Shown here piece by piece: positions 57,397 to 64,000 of a DNA stretch of 64,000 bases. The translations under genes were made by a program, and so were the position numbers. Location of the stretch: NCBI RefSeq assembly GCF_900111325.1, contig NZ_FOGW01000004.1, positions 124,001 to 188,000 on the forward strand, given 5' to 3'. Each line of letters begins with the position of its first letter. The stretch's first letter is position 1. The notes under the pieces were generated by a model. The model saw only the letters and a program-made list of their open reading frames with translations. It was not told where the DNA came from and did not search any database. This DNA comes from Lachnobacterium bovis (lineage in GTDB: Bacteria; Bacillota; Clostridia; Lachnospirales; Lachnospiraceae).

Positions 57397-58233
57397 TTAT
57401 AAAATTTCAATTTTTCCTTCTGCTTTAGAATCGTCAATAATCACTTCTTCTACAGATTTAACTTTTATTATTCCACTCTTTGGATTCTTTATGCTTATTA
57501 CATCAGAATTTATTGTAGCTTCAACTTCTGATTTTTCAAATGAAAGATCTGTATCTATCATTTTACAATTAATCATTTTTAAATTTTTACAATAACATAA
57601 AGGCTGTGTTCCAATTATTGTACAATTTTCAAATGTAACATTTTCACAGTACCAAGCTAAATACTCTCCTTTGATTACACTATTTTTTATAGTCACATTA
57701 TTAGCATGCCAAAATGCATCTTTTGTGTCAAAATTACAGTTTTTAAATACAGAATCTGTTATATATTGGAATGAATATTTTCCTTTTAATGATACATTAT
57801 CAAAATTTAATTTATTTGATCTCATCATAAAATATTCACTTTGTGCTGATGAATTTTTCATTTCAATATCATTAACTGACCATCCAAATTCTGGTGATAT
57901 AATATCTGAATTTTCAATTCGTACATTTGAACACTCTCTAAGTGCTTTAATGCCGTGGAGTTTGGAGTCTGAAATTGTAACATCATTTGTATACCATAAT
58001 GCTGCTCGACAATTTTCAGTCATTTCACTATCTTTTATAATAAGATTATCATCATGCCAAAAAGGATATCTTAGATTGAAATAACAATTATTTATTTTTA
58101 TATTTTTACTTTCTTTTAATGCACTTTCTCCATCAGCTGGACCATCAAATTTACAATTATCAACTTCAATTCCATCACTTGCGTATAATGCTCTTTCCTC
58201 GTCGAAAACTTTACCTTGTATTAATTTGCTCAT
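57397..58233 (-). CDS. DUF3737-family right-handed beta-helix protein
   Basis: A 278-residue protein made of short repeats of the form N/D-x-x-I/V-x-N/D-S/C (ENSDIISPE, KNSVIKGEY, ENCTIIG), giving a parallel beta-helix. The start MSKLIQGKVFDEERALYAS and the phrase AFWHANNVTIKNS are typical of DUF3737, a family of unknown function. No signal peptide is seen. It is probably cytosolic; any carbohydrate role is only inferred from fold. Confidence 0.88.
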   Translation of the reverse strand: MSKLIQGKVFDEERALYASDGIEVDNCKFDGPADGESALKESKNIKINNCYFNLRYPFWHDDNLIIKDSEMTENCRAALWYTNDVTISDSKLHGIKALRECSNVRIENSDIISPEFGWSVNDIEMKNSSAQSEYFMMRSNKLNFDNVSLKGKYSFQYITDSVFKNCNFDTKDAFWHANNVTIKNSVIKGEYLAWYCENVTFENCTIIGTQPLCYCKNLKMINCKMIDTDLSFEKSEVEATINSDVISIKNPKSGIIKVKSVEEVIIDDSKAEGKIEIL

Positions 58234-58375
58234 TCTATACCTCTTTCCTATGTTAAAAATTTTTCAAATTATCAATCTTATGTAATTATAAAACTAACTA
58301 CTATTTAAATTTTAGTCTCCTTTTATCATATATCGGTTTTTATTTTATATGATAATCTTGTTTTTTATGAAAAAA

Positions 58376-58409
58376 GGTTGCTATAGAATACTTTTCTATA
58401 ATAGCAACC
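58376..58409 (-). terminator. Terminator after the AIM24 gene
   Basis: GGTTGCTAT and ATAGCAACC form a nine-pair stem with an inner AGAA/TTCT pairing. On the minus strand it ends in TTTTTT. It lies 27 bases after the stop at 58437. Confidence 0.85.
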
Positions 58410-58436
58410 CCTTTTGTATATCTCTTAGTATATCTT

Positions 58437-59243
58437 TTATTTACGATTATTTGCAGGCATTGGTGGTGCTGTAAATAAATGATCTGTTGGAGCAACAGGA
58501 CTCATTAATAATTTACCTGTACCTCTATACACATTTACAAGACCTTCTCCACTAGCTGCTGATCCAACTAATGTCTTAGTTGTTCTTTCAACTGTAAATT
58601 CAAGATTAGATGACCAACAAACTGCAAGGTTACCATCTATTTTAATTGTTTCGTTATGAAGCTCAACCTCAATCAATTCATCATATGGAACGTTACTTTC
58701 TAATGCTGCTATTCCTGTTCCTGATAAACTAAGATTAAACAAACCTTCTCCACCTAATACGGCAGATGAAATATGTTTTCTTGCAACAACGTTTGAATTA
58801 ACTGTTCCGGAACATGCATAAAACATACCATCTTCAACTGTAATTCCTTGATTCCATTCCGCTACATCTATTAAAATAATATGTTTATATGTAGGCTCAA
58901 GTACCAATAAACCATCGCCTGTATATTCTGGTTTAATTGCAGATTCCCCTGTTACAGAACCCTTCATCATTTTTCCAAAAAAATCACCTACACCATTAAC
59001 TCCTGTTGAGACGTTAATATCGCCTCCCATCCATTGCATTGAACCAGCCTGAATTCTTGCATTATGATTATTATTAATTTCAATAGCAAGTTGTCTTCTT
59101 CTGATTCCCATTTTCCCCATAAAATACTCTGCTTCCGCATTCCATGGGGATACACTACAATCCTTCATATACTCTAATACATGAAAATTTCCCTTATTTG
59201 CGACAAATTTTCTGTTATCGTTTTCTAAATTGCAAATATCCAT
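58437..59243 (-). CDS. AIM24-family protein
   Basis: A 268-residue beta-rich protein. AIM24 features include GSMQWMGGDINVSTG, LLVLEPTYKHIILIDV and GGEGLFNLSLSGTGIAAL, ending in the SAASGEGLVNVYRGTGKLLMSP block with repeated Gly-Glu-Gly turns. The bacterial role is not settled; the name comes from a mitochondrial protein. It is a single gene with its own terminator. Confidence 0.9.
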   Translation of the reverse strand: MDICNLENDNRKFVANKGNFHVLEYMKDCSVSPWNAEAEYFMGKMGIRRRQLAIEINNNHNARIQAGSMQWMGGDINVSTGVNGVGDFFGKMMKGSVTGESAIKPEYTGDGLLVLEPTYKHIILIDVAEWNQGITVEDGMFYACSGTVNSNVVARKHISSAVLGGEGLFNLSLSGTGIAALESNVPYDELIEVELHNETIKIDGNLAVCWSSNLEFTVERTTKTLVGSAASGEGLVNVYRGTGKLLMSPVAPTDHLFTAPPMPANNRK

Positions 59244-59316
59244 CTTCTTCTCCTTTTTTCACTATATATTCATATAAATTCTTCATTCACTACGTGATTT
59301 TCACTACATGATTATA

Positions 59317-60264
59317 TTATCCTCTTTTCCCACCTATGCCATTACCTGCTTCATATAATTTATCTTTATCTTTAGAATGACTCAAATAAGCATGGCTATG
59401 ATCATCATATATAGATAACCAATAGTATGTGTATGTTCCGTCTTTATCTTTCTTTTTGAAAATGATATTTTCTTCTGAAAAACCATAATAATCCAAATCA
59501 GAAACGATATCTCCCTCTGAATTCCATACAACCCAACTGCTTCCTTTAGGTGCATACTCAGATTTTTCACTTGCTCTTGCAATACCAATATATTTTGCGC
59601 TATTGCTATCGTCTACCCATTTACCTTTAAATAATTCAAAAACCTGATCTAATGTAGGATTACCTTTATTTAGTTCATTTTGAACTTCAGAGGAAATCAC
59701 AAAAGACTCACCATTTAAATCTGCAAGTTTCTTCGCAAGCTCATAAATTCTTTTTCTTGTGATCATTTCCGCTCTTGGATAAGTTATAAGTGGCTGCATA
59801 GAACCTCCCTCAAACGTAATTCCAGCCGCAAATGTATCTCTATCTTTTTGAGCTATCCATTTTCTTTGTTCATCTAAAAGTTTTTTCTTAGTACTTGCGC
59901 TTAATTTTGGATAAAGTCTCTTCCATATACTATTGATTTCATCTTCCCAAAGATAATATCTTTTACGTGCAACATCATTCATTTCACCTTGTTTCATATA
60001 ACTAGTATCTACATTATCGTATTCTTTACTCTTTGATTCTAGTTTTTCAAGTTCCGCCTGAAGACTACTTTCTTTTTTTACGGTACTCTTTTTGATGCTA
60101 GCTTCTTTTGAAGTACTTTTTTCACTAGTACAAGCTTCTGTAATTTTTTCACTTTTAGCTGTATTTTTTGAAGTTGTACTTTTAACTTCCTTTGAATTTT
60201 GACTACCACAAGCACTAAGTGAAATACACAACGCTAGGCACGCTAATAAATATTTCTTCTTCAT
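59317..60264 (-). CDS. Lipoprotein with an LprI/DUF1311-like domain
   Basis: A 315-residue exported protein. MKKKYLLACLALCISLSACGS is a lipoprotein signal with lipobox LSAC (Cys19). A Ser/Lys/Thr-rich linker (about 25-65) precedes a helical domain (about 75-180) with YYLWEDEINSIWKRLYPKL and LLDEQRKWIAQKDRD, the LprI/DUF1311 pattern. A C-terminal beta-rich region (about 205-315) is unrecognised. LprI is a lysozyme inhibitor in mycobacteria, but this cannot be assumed here. It is probably on the outer membrane face. The gene at 60285 is 20 bases upstream. Confidence 0.82.
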   Translation of the reverse strand: MKKKYLLACLALCISLSACGSQNSKEVKSTTSKNTAKSEKITEACTSEKSTSKEASIKKSTVKKESSLQAELEKLESKSKEYDNVDTSYMKQGEMNDVARKRYYLWEDEINSIWKRLYPKLSASTKKKLLDEQRKWIAQKDRDTFAAGITFEGGSMQPLITYPRAEMITRKRIYELAKKLADLNGESFVISSEVQNELNKGNPTLDQVFELFKGKWVDDSNSAKYIGIARASEKSEYAPKGSSWVVWNSEGDIVSDLDYYGFSEENIIFKKKDKDGTYTYYWLSIYDDHSHAYLSHSKDKDKLYEAGNGIGGKRG

Positions 60265-60284
60265 AAATGCTCCTCCAGTTTTTG

Positions 60285-60662
60285 CTATGAAATAATCAAA
60301 TCAACATATACCTGTTCTCCATGTTTAACTTCTTGATTATATACATTTTTTCCGATAATTTCACGTAAATTTTTAATATCTTCTAATTCAGTAGATGCGA
60401 ATTCTAAATAACATACAACTGATTCTTCAACGTTAAGCTCATCGTAATAATCAGATATAAAACAATTATATTCTTCTAAAATATCTTCTAATGGAAATTG
60501 TGATATTTCACTTGCGTTCAATCCTTCTTCATGTTCAGGTTCTTGAATGAAACTCAAAGAAGTTACATAATGTGAACCATTACGATATATCCCCTCTTCA
60601 ACCTTTGAATACTCACTATTATTTACATACTTTGTAGAATCATAGCTTTTTATTTCCCTCAT
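60285..60662 (-). CDS. Protein of unknown function (125 residues)
   Basis: An acidic soluble protein starting MREIKSYDSTKYVN and containing SEYSKVEEGIYR, LEDILEEYNCFISDY and EESVVCYLEF, with no membrane segment or named domain. The ATG at 60662 sits eight bases after GAGAGG and is preferred; other in-frame ATGs are at 60668 and 60710. It is directly upstream of the LprI-like lipoprotein gene (20 bases), suggesting co-expression. Function is not recognised. Confidence 0.6.
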   Translation of the reverse strand: MREIKSYDSTKYVNNSEYSKVEEGIYRNGSHYVTSLSFIQEPEHEEGLNASEISQFPLEDILEEYNCFISDYYDELNVEESVVCYLEFASTELEDIKNLREIIGKNVYNQEVKHGEQVYVDLIIS

Positions 60663-60719
60663 ACGCATTTCCTCTCTTATTATTATTTTTCTTAACGCTA
60701 AATTTAACACCTACTTAGA

Positions 60720-62276
60720 TTATATCACTTTTGTTGTCCATTTAGAACAGTCCCAAATATCTGTTGCAACATCATTATAAAACTCAGGTTCATGACAAAC
60801 CATGATAATACTACCTTTATATTCATTTAAGGCTCTTTTTAACTCTTCTTTAGCATCTACATCCAAATGATTAGTTGGCTCATCTAAAACCAAAAGATTA
60901 GATGGTCTGTTTAAAATTTTACATAAACGAACTTTAGCTTGTTCTCCACCTGATAACACTCTTATTTGGCTATCTATGTGCTTTGCTGTAAGACCACATT
61001 TTGCAAGAGCTGCACGAACCTCTGCCTGATTCATTGATGGGAATTCATCCCAAACTTCATCTATACAAGTTGAAGAATTATTATTTCCTGCCTCTTGTTC
61101 AAAATATCCAATATCTAAGTTTTCACCAAGTTCAACCTTACCTGAAATAGGTTTAATTATGCTAAGCAAACTCTTTAAAAGAGTAGATTTACCGATACCA
61201 TTTGCACCCGTTAATACAATTCTACATCCACGCTCTATTTCAAAATTTAAAGGTGATGATAATGGCGTATCATATCCAATCACAAGATCTTTGGCTGTTA
61301 TCATAAATTTGCCTGGTGCTTTCGAATATAGAAAATTAAATTCTGGCTTTGGTTTTTCCACAACTTTTTCTATTCTATTCATCTTGTCTAGTTTTTTCTG
61401 TCTCGACATTGCCATATTTCTTGTTGAAATTCTAGCTTTATTTCTGGCTACAAAATCTTCTAATTCAGCAATTTCCTTTTGCTGACGTTTATATGCTGCT
61501 TCTTGCTGTGCCTGCTGCATTGCAAAAACTTCTTCAAAATGCGCATAACTTCCAGGATATCTATTTAATTTTCTATCATACATATGATAAATAATATTAA
61601 TTACACTATCCATAAATGGTACATCATGTGAAATTAAAATAAATGCATTTTCATATTCTTCTAAATACCTTTTAAGCCAAACAATATGTTCTTCATCTAA
61701 ATAGTTAGTTGGCTCATCAAGCAATAATATTTCTGGTTTTTCTAAAAGAAGTTTAGCCAACAATACTTTTGTACGTTGACCACCAGATAATTCAGAAACA
61801 TCATGATCTAATCCTAAATCCATAAGACCTAATGCTCTAGCAACTTCCGAAACTTTAGAATCTATCATATAAAAATCATGTGCTTCTAAAAGTTCTTGGA
61901 TTTCTCCAGTTTCTTCCATGTAAGCTGCCATTTCTTCATCAGTTGCTTCTGCCATCAAACCGTAGAGTTCATTAGCACGCGCTTCTAGTTGAAATAAAGA
62001 ATCAAATGCTGATTTTAATACATCTTCTATCGTCATTCCTGGATTCAAAACAGCATGTTGATCTAAATATCCAACACGAACATTTTTATTCCATTCGATT
62101 TTGCCCTCATCAGGTTGCATTTTGCCTGTTATGATACTCATGAATGTTGATTTACCCTCACCATTTGCACCAACAAGACCAATGTGTTCACCTTTTAAAA
62201 GGCGAAAACTAACATCATCAAAAATCTGACGATCTCCAAAACCGTGTGTTAAGTGTTCTACATTTAATACGCTCAT
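60720..62276 (-). CDS. ABC-F family ATPase
   Basis: A 518-residue soluble protein with two ATP-binding cassettes and no membrane part. Cassette 1: VGANGEGKSTF (Walker A), LSGGQRTKVLLA and LLDEPTNYLDEE. Cassette 2: TGANGIGKSTL, LSGGEQAKVRL and VLDEPTNHLDVD. The linker (about 240-320) is charged and helical, as in ABC-F proteins that act on the ribosome. It is closest to the YbiT type. Roles include translation rescue or antibiotic protection, not assignable here. It is 22 bases after feoB. Confidence 0.92.
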   Translation of the reverse strand: MSVLNVEHLTHGFGDRQIFDDVSFRLLKGEHIGLVGANGEGKSTFMSIITGKMQPDEGKIEWNKNVRVGYLDQHAVLNPGMTIEDVLKSAFDSLFQLEARANELYGLMAEATDEEMAAYMEETGEIQELLEAHDFYMIDSKVSEVARALGLMDLGLDHDVSELSGGQRTKVLLAKLLLEKPEILLLDEPTNYLDEEHIVWLKRYLEEYENAFILISHDVPFMDSVINIIYHMYDRKLNRYPGSYAHFEEVFAMQQAQQEAAYKRQQKEIAELEDFVARNKARISTRNMAMSRQKKLDKMNRIEKVVEKPKPEFNFLYSKAPGKFMITAKDLVIGYDTPLSSPLNFEIERGCRIVLTGANGIGKSTLLKSLLSIIKPISGKVELGENLDIGYFEQEAGNNNSSTCIDEVWDEFPSMNQAEVRAALAKCGLTAKHIDSQIRVLSGGEQAKVRLCKILNRPSNLLVLDEPTNHLDVDAKEELKRALNEYKGSIIMVCHEPEFYNDVATDIWDCSKWTTKVI

Positions 62277-62298
62277 TTATAAATATCCTTTCAAATTA

Positions 62299-64000
62299 CT
62301 AACATACTAACATTCCAACAAAATGTACTAAAAATGCCACAATCCACGCAACTACGCATTGGAAAATAACCATTTTAAGAGCTGATAATCTACCTGATTC
62401 TTTTTTTACTGTTGCAACTGCTGCAACACATGGTGTATATAACAAGCAAAAAATAAGAAAAGTGAATGCACTTAATCCAGTTAAACCTGTTTTAATTCCA
62501 CCTGTTCCACCAAAAAGTACTGTTAAAGTTGAAACAACACTTTCTTTTGCTAAAAATCCTGAAATCAATGCAGTAACAGCTTTCCAATTTCCGAAACCAA
62601 GTGGTGCAAAAATTGGTGATATTCCACCTGCAATCACTGCTAAAATACTATCTTCCGAATCTTTTACCATCTTAAATGATAAATTGAAATTCTGTAAGAA
62701 CCAAACAACGATTGTTCCTATAAAAATCACTGTAAATGCTCTTTGAATAAAATCTTTCGCTTTATCCCACATAAGCAAACTTACATTTTTTATTCCTGGT
62801 AATCTATAGTTTGGAAGCTCCATAACAAAAGGTACTGCTTCTCCTTTAAAAAATGTGTTTTTACCAAGAATCGATAATAAAATAGCTACTATAATACCAG
62901 TTAAATATAACGTAATCATTACAAGTGGTGCATATTTAGGGAAAAAAGCTGCCGCAAAAAATGAATAAATTGGCATCTTAGCACTACAGCTCATAAATGG
63001 AATTAAAATACGAGTCATTTTTCTATCTCTATCTGATGGCAATGTACGTGTCGCCATAATTGCTGGAACACTACATCCAAAACCTATAAGCATAGGCACA
63101 ATACTTCTTCCTGAAAGTCCAATTTTTCTAAGTAATTTATCCATTACAAAGGCCACTCTTGCCATGTAACCACTGTCTTCAAGTAATGACAAGAAGAAAT
63201 ACAAAATAACAATAATTGGGACAAAACTTAAAACAGAACCAACTCCTGTACAAATTCCATCCGTAATCAAAGAATGAATTGGTTTTGCAACATCAGACGC
63301 AGTAAGTAATGCGTCAATTTTATCCGTTATAAAAGAAATAATATCTTCTAATATACCTTGCAAAAATGCACCAATCACATTAAATGTCAAGTAAAATACA
63401 ACAAGCATTATTCCTATAAATGCAGGTATAGCTGTCCATTTTCCTGTAAAAAATTTATCTAACTGTTTACTTCTAAGCTGTTCTTTACTTGCTTTAGGTT
63501 TGATTACAGTTTGACTACAAATACGACGTATAAAAGTAAATCTCATATCTGCAATCGCAGCCGCTCTGTCAAGACCTCTTTCCTCTTCCATCTGGCAAAC
63601 AATTTTTTCAAGAGTTTCAAGATCATTTTTATGTAAATCTAAAGCATCTTTAACTAAAGTATCACCTTCCATTATCTTACTAGCAGCAAACCTGATTGGA
63701 ATATCTGCTTTTTCAACATGATCTTCAATAATACTCATAATAGCATGCATCGCTCTGTGAACAGCTCCACCATGATCTTCTTTATCACAAAAATCTTCAC
63801 GACCTGGTTTTTCGTCATATTTTGCAATATGCAAAGCGTGAGCTATAAGCTCATCTACACCTTCATTTTTGGCTGCAGAAATTGGAACTACTGGTACCTG
63901 TATTAATTTTTCTAAAAGATTGATATTAATCGATCCACCATTTCCTTTTACTTCATCCATCATATTTAAAGCTATAACCATCGGAATATTTAGTTCTAAT
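62299..64000 (-). CDS. feoB: Ferrous iron transport protein B, 3' part (5' end outside window)
   Basis: FeoB imports Fe(II) across the membrane, gated by a GTPase. The visible 567 codons start within the GTPase; NMMD (G4) is near the right edge and VPISAAKNEGVDEL is the G5 region. A helical linker and the membrane domain follow, with GCSVPAIMATRTL and FIPFMSCSAKMPIY (Gate motifs). The 5' part is cut by the window. The anaerobic setting fits Fe(II) uptake. It lies upstream of the ABC-F gene. Confidence 0.96.
   Translation of the reverse strand, partial: LELNIPMVIALNMMDEVKGNGGSININLLEKLIQVPVVPISAAKNEGVDELIAHALHIAKYDEKPGREDFCDKEDHGGAVHRAMHAIMSIIEDHVEKADIPIRFAASKIMEGDTLVKDALDLHKNDLETLEKIVCQMEEERGLDRAAAIADMRFTFIRRICSQTVIKPKASKEQLRSKQLDKFFTGKWTAIPAFIGIMLVVFYLTFNVIGAFLQGILEDIISFITDKIDALLTASDVAKPIHSLITDGICTGVGSVLSFVPIIVILYFFLSLLEDSGYMARVAFVMDKLLRKIGLSGRSIVPMLIGFGCSVPAIMATRTLPSDRDRKMTRILIPFMSCSAKMPIYSFFAAAFFPKYAPLVMITLYLTGIIVAILLSILGKNTFFKGEAVPFVMELPNYRLPGIKNVSLLMWDKAKDFIQRAFTVIFIGTIVVWFLQNFNLSFKMVKDSEDSILAVIAGGISPIFAPLGFGNWKAVTALISGFLAKESVVSTLTVLFGGTGGIKTGLTGLSAFTFLIFCLLYTPCVAAVATVKKESGRLSALKMVIFQCVVAWIVAFLVHFVGMLVC

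Overview
The window is AT-rich (roughly 30% G+C by eye) chromosomal DNA from a low-GC, anaerobic Firmicute. The best fit is Lachnospiraceae: [FeFe]-hydrogenase maturation genes, an FMN-riboswitch riboflavin operon, oxygen-sensitive serine dehydratase, FeoB, ECF S-components, a MocR-type PdxR with pdxST, and AIM24 and DUF3737 proteins. No integrase, transposase, phage gene or CRISPR array was seen. It reads as ordinary core chromosome with scattered accessory genes, mostly on the minus strand.

Layout. 1-2.1 kb: purine genes purM-purN-purD. 2.2-6.2 kb: an RND permease with a large coiled-coil insertion, preceded by a 46-residue membrane protein. 6.3-9.4 kb: mtnN and luxS (activated methyl cycle) and pepF. 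9.5-13.8 kb: ribD-ribE-ribBA-ribH under an FMN riboswitch. 14.1-17.1 kb: TM1266-like protein, hydG and hydF, without hydE. 17.1-19.0 kb: a membrane protein with a degenerate GGDEF domain, and three tRNA-Gly(GCC) genes behind a near-consensus promoter. 19.1-20.7 kb: an unknown gene overlapping a membrane-anchored nuclease gene that is broken by one in-frame TGA. 20.8-26.8 kb: ECF S-component, DUF1275 protein, SGNH hydrolase, Ogg-like glycosylase, MATE transporter and Dus.

26.8-35.8 kb is the most unusual stretch. It holds a receptor joining two kinds of solute-binding domain to GGDEF; a 923-residue coiled-coil protein with a ZapA-like head; two tiny overlapping genes (one HicB-like, one Cys-rich); and a LytTR response regulator with a sensor that appears to lack the kinase residues. 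A LytTR-like direct repeat and a promoter lie between the regulator pair and the tiny genes, which suggests the tiny genes are its output.

35.9-45.8 kb is housekeeping: azlCD, truA, an ECF S-component, a HEAT-repeat methyltransferase, an amidase, sdaAA/AB, ilvE, folC and lepB. 46-49.3 kb: a LacI regulator and a sucrose-type PTS permease with two operators flanking its promoter. 49.5-53.6 kb: ArsC/Spx-like protein, nitroreductase, and pdxR divergent from pdxST. 53.8-58.2 kb: chemoreceptor, diguanylate cyclase, a decayed chemoreceptor fragment and a DUF3737 protein. 58.4-64 kb: AIM24, an LprI-like lipoprotein, an unknown protein, an ABC-F protein and the 3' part of feoB.

Across the window, three AT-rich tandem-repeat arrays occur. 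Two sit at convergent gene ends, overlapping a stop codon and abutting a terminator. Three GGDEF-type proteins and one chemoreceptor point to active c-di-GMP and taxis signalling.
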